From: Fagopyrum homotropicum
Taxonomy: Eukaryota; Streptophyta; Magnoliopsida; Caryophyllales; Polygonaceae
Length of the DNA: 64,000 nt
Direction of reading: 5' to 3'
Assembly: GCA_033239125.1 (NCBI GenBank)
Contig: BSWB01000003.1
Coordinates: forward strand, 132,856,320 to 132,920,319
A program made the position numbers and the translations under genes. The notes below the pieces were generated by a model, which was not told the DNA's origin, searched no databases, and saw only the letters and a list, made by a program, of their open reading frames with translations. How positions within the stretch are numbered: the stretch's first letter is position 1; every line of letters starts with the position of its first letter. This document shows positions 35,064 to 47,335 of this stretch, piece by piece.

Positions 35064-38000
35064 AATGGTATCAGAGCTCTAGGTTGGCAACAATGGCACT
35101 TGAAATCTTCTGAAAGACCGAATAAATACTTGAACAGAACCCGAAAAGGGATCTGAGTTTTATAAAGGACTTTTAGTTTTCAAATGCACGCATAGTCTGG
35201 TTGGAGATAGAAAAGTATGGCTGACCACCACTACTACCGCGGATCTCAGTATGCTTAGTATGGACTTTAGGTTTTACTTTAGCTGGACTTATTAGCTTGA
35301 TATTATAAAGATATGTGATATAGATAAGTATATGCCGAAGATTAGTAGAAATTATGGTTTTGTTATGTCCTTAACGGAAATATGATAACGAGTTTTTCAC
35401 CCATTTGACACATCTAAGTAGATTTGAAGGGTCTCAGCGTGAGGATTAATATGCACATCTTATGTGCATTAGGGTAGACTAACGACGAACCACTCCTTTG
35501 AGCTTGTTGAGGAACGTGGAGACGGAAGAGTGAAGACTACAAGATAATACCCACGAAAATGGCAAGGGGAACCTGAGTCAACTCAACGGGATCCAATGAA
35601 GGATATACAAGAGAGTAGTTTTGGAGAAGCAAGGGATGATCGCCAACTAGAGAAATTGAGAACGACAACTGAGAGGCTCTTCCAAGTTGTGTAAAGTGAC
35701 TTCACAAACAAAGAGGATGACGTCGAAAATTGCCATAGACATGAAAGTCAAAAGGGACATAAAATTTAAGCTCACTGACAAACTAGGAAGTGAAAGTTGA
35801 TGCCAAATGCAAGGCAAAATATGATCACTCTCAACAAGCTATTTGCCACCACCATTCAGATTGATAACCGAGACAGTCAAAAGTATGGAAGTCAACACGA
35901 GATACATTATCCATCCAAATAGGAAGAATTAAAGAGCTGCAACTGGGAAGCTTACGCGTTGCCAGAAAGGGAAAGGTGGATTTCACCAACATGGAAGTGG
36001 AGTGATCTCGTAGAACACACGAGAATTTCGACATAGACCGTGATACAACAATAATCCGCTTTTGTAAAGGCAGCATTACAAGCAACACCCAAGGAAGAAG
36101 AGTGGGTGAGAAGAGTATTGGTGAACTCGAGGGACCCCAATAACTTCTCATTCAAAAGGGATATAAGCAAACAACACTACAAGTTCATAATAGAGAATCA
36201 CAAATAGACGATAACTCAGGTAAAAGAATCACGGAGATGTACCTACAAGCTACCCTAGAAGGATTGAAAAGTCTGTTGACGGAAGACAAATATACAACTA
36301 GACTCGTAAGAGTATAGTACTCTTATAGGAGTGTAAATTGTAGAAGGAGCTAAAGGAGTATAAATGGAAGAGATATACTTTCACCTTGTATATCAAACCT
36401 CAAAAGAGAAATAAGAAAAGTAAGTCTACGATCTTATAGAAGGTCAACTATAGACAAATGGGTAACAATAGAGAATTTACACGTACTAGCTAACTAGCGA
36501 TGGTTGGTTGACAGATAAGAAGAATAACCACAAGGTTATAAAGGAATTTTACCGACATCTGGTGAATTTCTTCCATAGATCAACGACGACAATGGTGAAG
36601 TTAAATCAATACAAGTATTAGTAGCCTTGATGGTAACATTGAATGAGTCCAATATGATAACTCTACTAAAGGAATTAAAGAGCAGCTCCTGACGGTCGGT
36701 AATGACCATTGATGATAGTAATGGTGTAAAGGAAATTGTTGTGAGAAGTTACTTACTACTGACTAAGGAAAAATACATATCAAAGTTAGTATGAAGGAAT
36801 CCCTCTAAGAAGAACTAGAGGAGTAAGAAGAAACAAATGATTGTGGACATGTCCTAGGTCTTAGCATTCCACACAAGTAGGACTGATGGTGCTCATCCGA
36901 GAAAGGGTGGGGTCAAACTGTCTAGATACAGAGGAAGCCGTTGTGATTAAAGATGTGACACAGAATAAGTGGAATGGTAGAGGCGACACAAACATAGAGA
37001 GTATGATTTAAAGCCTTGGTGAAATGTCTGATCGAGTTGTGAGGTGATTGCAGATAGAATCTACATGTTGGCTAGTATAGACATGAGAAGGGTAAAGTTG
37101 AATGACTAAAGGTTGCTATATGGATCCGGTATTACACCAATAAGATAATGACCGAAAAATAAGAGTTTAATGAGAAATGGGGTACTCCGATGAAAATTCA
37201 AGCTCGACTGATGACATAAGAGCTGATAAAAGTAATAAGACCAACCAACGTGGTCCGTAAGGCGTATACGAGGAAACACAAAGGGATTTAACTATTCTAC
37301 TAGGGGATAAAAATTTATAGAAGATAAAACAACACGAGCATAAGAACAACATAATAAATGCGAGTCGAGAACTTTGATTTTTGATAAAATCATATACAAG
37401 TGGTGTTTCTTATGCAAACGGTACCGATAGGTGTTTAATAAAAGTCATACACATCGGACCGATAGCGCTTGGATGGATAAAGTGTAAACCAAAATAATAA
37501 CTTAACCAGTAAGAAGGAAAGTCATGTATCAAAAGGCGGGTCTTGCTAAATTCGAATAAAGCCTTTGTAGAATCTATGCAAGAGTACAACGTAACTGAGG
37601 TTCCAAAATGAAATGAGCAGTAATGATCAACTAAAAGTTGAGACCGATTCAGAGGAGAAAATTGTTATCAGACGAGTCACCTAGTAGAAGAGTTCACAAG
37701 ACAAGCTTGAGAGACCAAAAGAGATAAAATGTTGACCCGGATATGAGGGTCTAAGGTGCATGGAATGGGGTACCTACAATGGAGTGTAGAAGCAAAATGT
37801 AGACTTTACAAGTGTGGAGAGGTTTTGACCTCCTCAAAGATATAGGAATGTGAAGGAAATCACAATGCCGGTATCAAAGAGTTGAAGCCCTATGGCGGAA
37901 ACAACGGAGTTTCATGAAGGCAATATTGCCGGTAACGTTAGCGAAGGAATGTATATATGAGAACGGTCTTGGTAGACTCGAAAGTTCAAGGTAACCCCAA

Positions 38001-39414
38001 TTATCACGGGACCTAAGTCATCAACACCGACGGTCCATTCAAGGGGAACTGGAGGGGGATGATAACTAAAGTCATCAGAACTACCAAGACATTCACCAGC
38101 TATCGTTGAAGACTTGGAATGACTATTTATGCCAAGATGAATGACACAGTTGGACTCGAGAAGTTGAATTAGCCTATGGAAACAGAAGTGTGGAAGATAA
38201 AACGAATTAACGAAGCATGAAAGGATTAAGCGAGCAGATGATGCTCACCAAGAATTTAACACCAGTATAGGTATGAGAAGAACAAGTCCGGGATGGTGAG
38301 ATAAGTCAATTATAGACTGACCGACGTCAATTGAGGACGTGTAAGTGTTGGTTGATATTGACGAGTAGGTACCGTTAAGAAGAAATATTAGTGACTGTGA
38401 AGTTAAGAGATAACTTTACCGATGCCTTGGAGGATTCCCCAAGTAGGCAACGACAACCTTCTAGGATGATTTAAGGATATGGAGCGAATCGGGTTAGAGG
38501 TTACTGTCTGATTGGTTAAGAACATACTACGGTTGAGTAAGAGAGAAGTATAGGCGGGAGTCGGGTAAATCATGTTGACCCTCAGAAAGACGCCATTGTG
38601 ACTAATGGGTGTTATACCAGAAGCGTGGTAGGCCCATAAACCACAGATGAAGAAAATCAATATTAGGTGAATTATGATTTCAAGTTAAGGAATTAGAAAT
38701 CTATATGAAAAGGTCCACTTGGGTGTGTGATTTGTTTTGAGTTATATAAATTTAAAAGCTTGACAAGAAGTAGGTGAAAACCCATTAATTAATGAACGAT
38801 CCTATTAGGTCACATTGAGGAAACCGGGCCAAGCGGTTTGCATTACAAAGAGCATTAGACACTTAGTAAAGTGCCGACAGAAGTTTAAGATCATTATTTC
38901 AGAATCGATAGTCGGGAACTTTCGGAAAAAAAAAAAAAAGAGGTGGGCCCAGTGGAAGGAAATTTGGTAGAGTCATCAAAAGAGCTGGAAGTAAGTTTAG
39001 AAAACCAAACCATTTAGAGGGTACCAACCGAATCCGAGATACGTCATCAGCTATGAGATCAAAAAATTTAGCCGGTTCATGCTTTTGTAGAGTTCCAGTG
39101 GTTTAGACGAAGAGCTGATAAGGCCACTTGGGAGACAGAGGAGAGTATTAGACGTAAATATTCCGAGTTTTATGCGGGGTTAGCTACTACTTTTGTACCG
39201 ACGAGTTAGTGCTCGCATGCTGTATGGTTTGTCTTTTTATGTTTTACTTTGGATTGAGTAAATGTGTTTTCTTTGATGTGTGCCTGATTCTGATGATTGA
39301 GTAGTTACATGTTAGAAAACGAGACTTAATGAAACCAAGTTATACAAAGAAAGTTGTTTGATTAGATACATTATTCTAAGTTTCGGGACGAAACTTCTTT
39401 TAAGAGGGCACTGA
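35064..39414 (+). other. Non-coding interior of element F
   Basis: Starts with PBS TGGTATCAGAGC (35066-35077) and a leader shared with G and H. No frame over about 110 codons and no recognised domain. At 39093-39209 FQWFRRRADKATWETEESI continues to TFVPTS and a stop, the chromodomain tail. TTTCGGGACGAAACTTC and the polypurine tract (about 39381-39414) follow. Parts match H: near 37995-38090 (H 50860-50930) and near 38410 (H 50473-50502). Confidence 0.8.
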
Positions 39415-41916
39415 TGTAATACCCAAAAATATTAAACTCCGTTTAATACTGGATCAAACCGGATTCCGATCCGGTTACCTAAATTCTTTTATTTAAGAAT
39501 AAAACGATATTAATTTCTATCATTTTATGTGACCTAGATTCACATAAAATGATAGCTTATATAATTCAGTAAATAATTCCGTAAACAATCCCGTATGATT
39601 AAAACTCGAAGAGTAGTTCCGTACAAGTTAATTTTTGACATATTAACTTCATCTTATAACTAGATGAGCAGACCCAATTTAACTGGCCCAAACAACCTCC
39701 AACCCAAACCCTTTTTCCCTATTTTGGCCCAGCTCTTCATGCCAGCCTTACCTTAGCCCGTACCTCGCAGTCCAAAAGGCCCAGTTGATGTTGATCTCCA
39801 AATCAGGGGCCAGCTATAACAGATGGGTCGGCCCAGCCACAGGAAGGAGCAACCAAGGCCAGCCGTTACATTTTTTACCCCTCTTAACTGCTCTCTCTCT
39901 CTCTCCTATCGTGATATCTCCACAAATTCAGCCCGTATCTCGCTCTTTCCTATCTCGTATACCTTAAGATCCGGTCTTCCCTTACGTACACACCACACCG
40001 ATCACAGACCGTCTCCAGCGCCTCTCCTCCTCTCGCCGCAACAGCTGGACGGACTCTTGTCTTCGAGAACCTGTAAGGCGCAACCGTAGTGAGCCTTCTT
40101 CGATCTCTCCTTCCTGTTACATATTCCAACTCCAGCACCACCTCATCTAGTGTCGACAGCAGGACGAGAAGCCTCAACACTAGCAACAGACGCTGGAACC
40201 GTGCGAGTGCAGTCTTGTTTGGACCATCGTCCTCAGCACCGAGTCCTACTCCACTCTCGTCAATCGATCGAGCCTCAAATCCCCCTTCTATATCTACATG
40301 TAGAGTCAGTATATTCTTCCTTAACCTTTACCTGGCTGACTTCTTACAGTGACTCACCCTCCTTTTTTTTGTGCCGGACGAACCTCACCTCGGCCCAATC
40401 GGATGTCAACAGTGAGACCAAGTGGAGCCGTCCAACCACTGCAGCAGTGGAGCCGATCCTAGCCCTCGATTCCCTAGTTCAGTGGTGCTGAGCGACACCA
40501 GTAGCTCCCATGGATCCATCGGTGTAGCAGTCCGGTATGAGATCAACCTCCCTTGTTTCCTGTTATTGGAAAGATGAAGTTATGTATGTGTATAGTGATC
40601 TTCATAGGATTCGAACCTAGGACATGTGGACTAGGATTATGTAGATTTTAGTGTGCAGTGAGACTCGAACTGCTGACCTCTGGGTATAAATAATGGGAAC
40701 ATGTGCTGCCCTGGAGAATCGAAATCAGGACTTCCTGCACACCTTATATTCCAGCCTTGATCTGCTGACTTTAGGACCTAGTTTCGATACCTTAGATCGA
40801 GAATCCACCGTTGAATTTTTAATATGTTTGAGATAGAAACATGAAGTTTACTGTATTAAAATTTGGGAGAAAGTTAACGGTCGGATTAGAAGTTATAAGC
40901 TCCCAAAGTAGAGCAGTAGGGCTGTTTTTTCCAGCAGAAGAAAATTTGACTAAGTATAGAAATTCTAGCCTTTATTCCAACTTTAGAGAATTATGTAGGA
41001 ATTATGGTTGAGTATTTTTGAGAGATCTTTGCCCCTATGTTTAGTATGCATATCATAGAGAATCTATAGATTTATTTCGGAATTTAATTCTTTTATCCGA
41101 ACCTCATATCTTAAGCCAAAGTTGGACCTTATCGACTCTTTATGAAAGTCAAGAATGTCTTTAACTCTTCTAAAACTTTAACAAACTTCCTTTCTAGAGT
41201 GAGAGTGTGTTTTTGAGCTCTAAAGATTTGCTTAAAACCTTGCTATAGAATGTTAAAGAGTTTCGGAACCGGGGGTAAAATAGTCAGTTTACCTTAAAAG
41301 GGCATTTTAGTAATTTTCTCTTGATGAGTTTGAGCATCTTAGAAGTTATAGACTTCTAAGATTATGGGATGTTATTTGATCCACGTGCCTTGTATGACAG
41401 GCGTATGAGTTTCTACGGTTGCAGACCGAGTTGAGAATGTGAGAGTTGTGGTTGATTCAGGTAAGTCCTTGCGACTTACTTAGCTGGTTTCCGGATATTA
41501 GTTGAGTGATAATAGTGGTGTGTGTACCATGTGTGTTATAATAACAACTTCTTAGGAGACGACCGTCGTTATTATGTGTTAAGGCCCAAGTGTATGTATA
41601 ACGGGCCTAGAGAAGCAGCTGAGTGATCCGGAAGTAGTGGTCAGCCGGGTCTCCGTACTCCTTAGAGTGGGGTTGGGTGTTTGTTTGTCATTTCTTTCTT
41701 CGTATTATGACAGTTAGACTTTTAAGTTGTTTAAGTATTGTGGGCTGTTAGATGTCGTTGCATTCATCTCTTTAAAATAATATTTTATAAATTTTGGTTT
41801 TTCTTATCTGTGTCTTGTTGCAAGATCCTAGTAAAATTGTTGTCAAACTAAGGTCGGGACCCATTGTGAGGTCCTAACCAGTAGCGCTCCGAGTTTTGAG
41901 AATTCGGGGTGTTACA
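39415..41916 (+). repeat. 3' LTR of element F
   Basis: TGTAATACCC to GGGGTGTTACA, 2,502 bp, closely similar to the 5' LTR apart from one deletion after AACGGGCC (about 41608). That deletion removes the LTR intron acceptor. Confidence 0.88.
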
Positions 41917-42622
41917 CCTGTTGTGAGAGAGAGACGATCTGTTGCAGTGAAGAAGGAATCCGCTGCAGAAGGAAAGGGTGTGAAGAGAGCGCTGAACGTG
42001 GGCGTGAATAAGGAACGTGAAGGTGCAATTATTCTTCTCTCTTCTGGCGTGAAATCAGGAGCTGTTACAACAATTCTCTTGCCTTATTTACGTAACTGTT
42101 ACGTGAGGAGCTGGGAGGTTGATCCGGCCGTTGAAGCTGCTTCAAGGGCTTCTCATCATTGGGCTGGTGCGATCAAGGGAGTGGGCTGGCAAGGAGATGG
42201 GTTGAGCTGCTGTACGGCTGAGCTTGTTCCTGGGTTGGAAGCAAGGAAGAATGTGGCTGGCATGTAGTAAGGGGTTGGGCTGCAATAAAACAAGAGATTA
42301 AGTGGGCTGAAGTTGTAAAAACAAAAGGTGGGTTGAGTTGTCAAAACTCGTCATGGCTTTGTCGAGCCCATGCATGGCCTTGTTACGAGTTTGCCATGGT
42401 CTCGTCATAAGGATGTCATGACTTTGTCAAGGACAAGTCATGTTAAAACTAGGGTTTGGATTAGGGTTTGCTATAAAAATCTTATCATTTTATGTGAAGT
42501 AATATTACATAAAATGATAAAATTTTGAGATATTGTGTCCAACTAAATGGACAGCTAAGGATCAAAAGATCGAAATCGGGTTTGCTACGGAATTAAACGG
42601 AATAAAAATTCCAGATATTATA

Positions 42623-43261
42623 GGAAGTTCATACCGAAATTTTTTATACAGGAAGTTCATACCGAAAGTTCATACCGGAAGTTCATAACGAAGTTTTTCA
42701 TACCGGAAGTTCTTACCGAAATTTTTTATACCGGAAGTTCATAACAAAAATTTTCATACCGGAAGTTCATACCGAAATTTTTTATACCGGAAGTTCATAC
42801 CAGAAGTTCATATCGAAAGTTCATACCGGAAGTTCATACCGGAAGTTCATACCGAAAGTTCATAACAAAGTTTTTCATACCGGAAGTTCATACCGAAATA
42901 TTTTTGATACCGGAAGTTCATAACAAAAGTTCATACCGAAAGTTCATACCGGAAGTTCATAACGAAGTTTTTCATACCGGAATTTCATACCGAAATTTTT
43001 TATACCGGAAGTTCATACCGGAAGCTTCTGACGAAAGTTCATACTGGAAGTTCATACCGTTCATACCAGAAGTTCATATCAAAAGTTCATACCGGAAGTT
43101 CATAACGAAGCTTTTCATACCGGAAGTTCATACCGAAATTTTTTATAACGGAAGTTCATACCGAAATTTCATACCGGAAGTTCATACCGGATGTTCATAA
43201 CGAAAATTTTTCATACCGGAAGTTCATACCAAAATTTTTGTATACCGGAAGTTCATACCGG
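42623..43261 (+). repeat. CATACCGG minisatellite, right part
   Basis: Continuation of the array from 27262-27683 after LTR B. TTCATACCGGAAG units alternate with longer units containing GAAATTTTTTATACC. ORFs such as the one at 42904 reflect only the periodicity. Confidence 0.9.
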
Positions 43262-43396
43262 ATGCCAATGATGTATACACTAGTGAATTTAGAACCTTTG
43301 CTCGCTCAGGGTGATGGTGACAGTGGTCTTGATCGTGTTTGGGCAAAGAAGAAGGTTATACCATTTTTAGAGACATTTTTGTTGCTTCAAGGTTGA
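43262..43396 (+). pseudogene. Possible captured fragment of a UPL-type HECT E3 gene
   Basis: Between the two inverted minisatellite arms a 44-codon frame reads MYTLVNLEPLLAQGDGDSGL, then DRVWAKKKVIPFLETFLLL. 'LEPLL' followed by 'KKxxPFLETFLLL' resembles the plant UPL1/2 ubiquitin-ligase segment 'ALEPLW...RLLPFIEAFFVL' upstream of the HECT domain. The match is short and made by eye. If real, it is a host exon picked up by a DNA transposon. Otherwise it is an unrecognised fragment. Confidence 0.3.
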
Positions 43397-43429
43397 TACC
43401 TGAATGTTGCGTTTTTGCTCATACCATTT

Positions 43430-43680
43430 TTATAACTTTTGGTATGTAATTCTCCGGTATGTAATTCTTAATTCTAAACTATGACATAAAATCAGTTTGT
43501 TTGGTAGAACTTCCGGTATGATAACTTCCGGTATGATAACTTCCGGCATGATAACTTCCGGTATATAAACTTCCGGTATGATAACTTCCGATATGATATG
43601 ATAACTTTCAGTATTATACCTTCCGGTATGATAACTTTCGGTATGGTATGATAACCTCCGGTATGATAACTTCCGGCATG
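43430..43680 (-). repeat. Inverted counterpart of the CATACCGG array
   Basis: GGTATGATAACTTCCGGTAT-type units in the opposite orientation to the array at 42623-43261. Facing arrays of short units around a small core resemble subterminal repeats of a DNA transposon. Confidence 0.75.
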
Positions 43681-43683
43681 TGG

Positions 43684-44132
43684 TTTTCCTTACGACGACA
43701 CCAACTATCGTCATTGTGCCGTCACATATAAATCATCCTTTTGCGACGATACCAATTGTCGTCATTGTACCATCACAAATAACCCATCCTTTTGCAATAA
43801 CATCAGTTGCCGTCGTTGTGATGTCGCAAATAACCCGATACTTTGCGACAGAACCAGTTGCCATCGTTGGGCCGTCGCAAATAACTAAATATTGTTGGCC
43901 CGTTGCAAATAACCCGATATTTTGCGACGGAACAATAGCCATCGTTTTGCCGTCACAAATAACCTGACTGTTTGCGATGACGCTAATTGTCGTCGTTGTG
44001 CCGTCATAAAAAAAGGGCAATAGTTACGACACAAGTTGCCGTCGCTATGCCGTCACAAAAATCACCCCATTAACGACGGCAAATGCTTGCCATGGCAAAG
44101 TGTGGTCGCAAATTTATTTATTTTTTGTAGTG
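43684..44132 (-). mobile_element. CACTA-type transposon terminus with palindromic units
   Basis: The minus strand starts CACTACAAAAAA at 44132, followed inward by about eight units of roughly 50 bp. Each contains facing GCGACG/CGTCGC halves (for example TTGCGACGGAA...CCGTCGCAAA). CACTA ends plus inverted subterminal repeats are the mark of En/Spm-like elements, where the repeats bind transposase. TAT outside may be one half of a 3-bp duplication. I could not find the other end. Confidence 0.7.
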
Positions 44133-45258
44133 TATGAGTTTCTAGTATGATATATGGTATCATATTTTTTTATGAGTTTTTTTGTATGAGTTTCTGGTAT
44201 AGTTTCTAGTATGAGTTACAATCAAAAGCTAGCATCATAATGTAGCTAGGGTCACATACAAGTTAAGTATACACCACATAAGGAAGTAAGCAACTCAGTT
44301 AGGACTTGTAATGTTTCAACCTTATCATCTCATCAATCTACTACAATAATTTATACTGAATCACAGTTTTGTATCTTCCAACAACATGGTGTGTATGTAT
44401 ATATGGATCCATCTCTCTTATTAGTGTGTGTACTATATATACTGCTCGATATGTGCATGCATTTACTGATCACATTAACAAGACACATACAATGCTTGAT
44501 CACCTTCTAGATGGTATCCAATGTCATTCTTCATCACAGATCAAACTCGATCATGTACCGGTTTCCCTCCATCGATTGAGTTGTGTACGTACACTATATG
44601 TGTTGTTACATTTGCAAATGTACGTTTACTTGTGATTGATGATTTGAAATTCACATTTAGAGTTGAATAACTTTTGATAAGATCCCTGGTTTGTTATATT
44701 TATTTGGTTCATCTGTTACGCAAGTATTTAAGCACTTGATTGATGATCAATAGAATCCGGGCTCGATCTTTTAGTTTGTCAACTTATATATAGTTAGTTT
44801 GGAGTTAATGAAAAGTTTATTTTGCGTCGACTCCTTGTGTTGTGACTTGTGAGCACTCATTATTGACAAAGTATGTTAGCACTCCAAGCAAGATCCATCT
44901 CAGAATTAGATATGAAAAGCTCTACCCCATAGTGACAAAATGTTGCTCATCCATAATTTTGTCCAAAGCCTAATGTTTTGGTTTTTTAAAATTTGAACAG
45001 TAAATAAATTAGGGGTGTATTTACTAAATGTATTTATGATATATGTACTTTTAATAGAGTAAATATGGTAAAGGTCTAGTTAGCAAATTTGGCCTATAGC
45101 CTTTGACATAGACAAAGAGTCTGCTTCTCAACTCGTTTATCCCTCAATTTGGTAGTTCAGAAAGTGTATAAAAACTTTTTAAGATATTCGAAATCCGGAA
45201 AAGATCGAGAGAAACTTCGTTTGTGACTCTTTAATTAGAAAAGGTACAAAGACTAAAA
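44133..45258. other. No recognisable gene
   Basis: AT-rich. 44133-44215 repeats TTTCTAGTATGA and TTTCTGGTAT-type words also seen at 17650-17880. An 88-codon ORF at 44369-44635 shows no domain. Nothing else is supported. Confidence 0.5.
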
Positions 45259-46873
45259 TATAAGATCCTAGTTATTTTGCCTTCAACGCAAGCAGCAAGC
45301 TGTCTGTCACCGCCCCTGCGGTGACAAGGGGCCACCGCTGCGGCACGGGCAATCCTCCCGTACGGATTTGCCTCAGATCGCGAAGATCTTCTTTCCTTTT
45401 TTGGTTCAATCTTGTTCCTATCTTAGAAGATCCGATTTTCTTATTATTGGACGACTTTCCTGAATCTTCTAAACCCTAGAACGTCCTTCCTTTTATCTTT
45501 TCACCCTCTTCTATAAATCCCCTTATTTCCCCTCCTTTTCGCGTTTCTTGCATACGTTTTCTCCACCCTTGTGAGTTGCAGCCGCGTTTCCTTCTTCTCT
45601 TGCTGAACGTGTAAGTTCTTCCTCCCTTGTTCTTCATCACGTTCAGGTGTTAATGCACCTTGCTTCGTTCTGTTCGTTCTCCCTTCGTTTCCTCTTTTCT
45701 TCTTCTCCAAGAATCAAGTTTGATCCTTGATTCTTGTGGAGCGTTCCGTTGATGATCCTTTGATGTTCACAGGCTCCCTTGGTTGAGTTGTGAAGTGTGA
45801 AAGTCTTGGAAGAACAAGTTTTGACGTTGTTGTGGTTCTACTGTCATCGAGAAGCCATCGATTTCTTATGTTTGTGCACCACCCCGCACCTGCACATCCT
45901 CTTTCCTTTCCTTGGCTCTTCTGGTTGTTGTTGTCCCTTGTTGATTTGTAAGATTAGGGTTTGTGACTCTAGCTTGTGTAGATCTCTTAGAGATCATGGA
46001 GACTAGAAGTATAACTTCTAGCCATCGCTCGGTTCTTGATTCGCGATGCCTTGTGTTAACAGGCTTTCCCTTGCTCCTTTCCTGAGGTTTTTTAAGTTGT
46101 TTGCTGAGTTTTGAGATTACCTTTGAATGAGGTAAGTCCCTTGGACTTACTTAGCTTCATTCCACGTATTGTTTGATTGTATTGGCTTGTTTGTGTCGTT
46201 TATCATGTTATAACTGATAACCGGAATAGGATTGACCTTGTTATACCTTAATTGGCCCAAGTGTATTATAACCGGGCGGTTACCGCTTGTCCAGTTCAGA
46301 ATGGGAAACTGGGAGGTACTCTTGCGACTAGTCCAACAGGTTACAAAAGGATGCATACGTTCTATTCCTGTTGATGAAAGGGGATGGAGGCGAGGTCGTA
46401 GCGATTCTCGTGTAACAACCATAAGTTGAATTAGTAATTGGATAACATAATGAAAGATAATAACCGGCTGAGTGTGAGCATGCTATGTGTTTATTTTACC
46501 TTATGTGTGTTTGTGCCTATATTGTCTTTCTGATATCTAGAATGTTAGCTAACGGTTTATACCGATGTTGTAGATGCCTTGGAGGATATAGGTGTTGCTA
46601 AGTGATCCGGATTGTGTGGTTAGCTGGGGTTTCGTACATTATAGGACGAAATTGGGTTCATGTTTCAGTTGTCGTTTCCCTTTTGTTTTGAACTCGGCTG
46701 CGAGTCTTTTATGTTGTCCTTTGTTTAAACCTTTGGTTTTATATTGAGTTTTGGTTTTCATTTGTATGAGCCTTGTTGTAAGATCCGTTGTGTCGTTGCT
46801 ACTCTGAGGGTCAGGACCCATTGTGTGGTCCTAGTCCGTAACGCTTCGATTTCCCAGAACATGGGGTGTTACA
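45259..46873 (+). repeat. 5' LTR of an element C relative (C')
   Basis: Related to the LTR at 11745-13407 (shared GATCCGATTTTC-, TGCATACGTT- and GGGGTGTTACA-type blocks). The start is degenerate (TATAAGATCC for TGTAACACCC) and placed by alignment with C. The end is followed by a PBS. ORFs at 45797-46006 and 46147-46422 are within the LTR. Confidence 0.78.
46132..46573 (+). other. LTR intron-like module (element C')
   Basis: GAG|GTAAGTC at 46132, CTAAC, CCGATGTTGTAG ending at 46573; 442 bp. Donor hairpin GTAAGTC-CCTTG-GACTTAC. Inner hairpin CGAG...CTCG at 46391-46410. Confidence 0.48.
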
Positions 46874-46876
46874 ATA

Positions 46877-47335
46877 TGGTATCAAAGCTCTAGGTTGGCA
46901 ACAATGGCACTCGAAGTCTTCTAAAGGTCGGATGGATAAATAAATATAACCTGCAAGGGATCTAACGTTTTCCTAAGAGGGCTTTTGTTTTTAAACTTGT
47001 CGGTCTGGGATAGATGTACGGGCGACCACTACTTCCGTGGATCTCAACAATGTAGTTTCTTATATGTTGGCCTTTATGTGTTTTTCTTGAATTTCTACTT
47101 TAGCTTTAACGTGGCCTTATATCTATATATATATGATGACATGATTTATGACACTAGTTTAGGCACTCTTTTAGATAGTTTTTCCCGTTATTCATGCATG
47201 GTTTGACATTAGTTCATGACGTTTATGCTTAATTCATCCATATTGTCGAAATAGACGTCTACACGAGCTTTTGTCGGTTTTGTAGGTATTTTGGGAAGCT
47301 CTTGGACTTAATCGATACATTCGAGGATCATTCCT
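46877..47335 (+). other. PBS and leader of element C', truncated
   Basis: TGGTATCAAAGC (46877-46888) is a one-base variant of the Met-type PBS. The leader runs about 450 bp and is cut where the Athila-like LTR begins. No gag is left. Confidence 0.75.

Larger units (their letters stand above)
32253..41916 (+). mobile_element. Complete non-autonomous Ty3 element F (LARD-like)
   Basis: 5' LTR 32253-35063, PBS 35066, internal 35064-39414, polypurine tract, 3' LTR 39415-41916. Target duplication CCTGT lies at 32248-32252 and 41917-41921. The 4.35-kb interior has no gag or pol domain; only the last 39 codons of the chromodomain survive (39093-39209). It must have been moved by proteins from relatives such as element A. 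It is inserted in LTR B. Confidence 0.9.
27684..42622 (-). repeat. LTR B, copy 2: solo LTR split by two later insertions
   Basis: Pieces are 27684-28279, 30819-32252 and 41917-42622, about 2.7 kb without insertions. It starts TGTAACACCCC and ends ATTATA on the plus strand, so it reads on the minus strand. It is flanked by GGAAG at 27679-27683 and 42623-42627. No PBS or internal sequence is present, so it is a solo LTR. It sits inside the minisatellite. The ORFs at 41896-42267 and in 31800-32200 are in LTR sequence. Confidence 0.88.

Noticed and set aside
41896..42267. 123-codon ORF
   Set aside because: Begins in the end of the F 3' LTR and continues into LTR B across the target duplication; a chance reading.
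43680..44020. Possible CRISPR-like array (regular 50-bp units)
   Set aside because: Units are palindromic throughout without unique spacers, next to a CACTA terminus, in plant DNA.
45797..46006. Small ORF with hydrophobic Cys-rich stretch
   Set aside because: In the C' LTR just upstream of the donor; not conserved in the C LTR.
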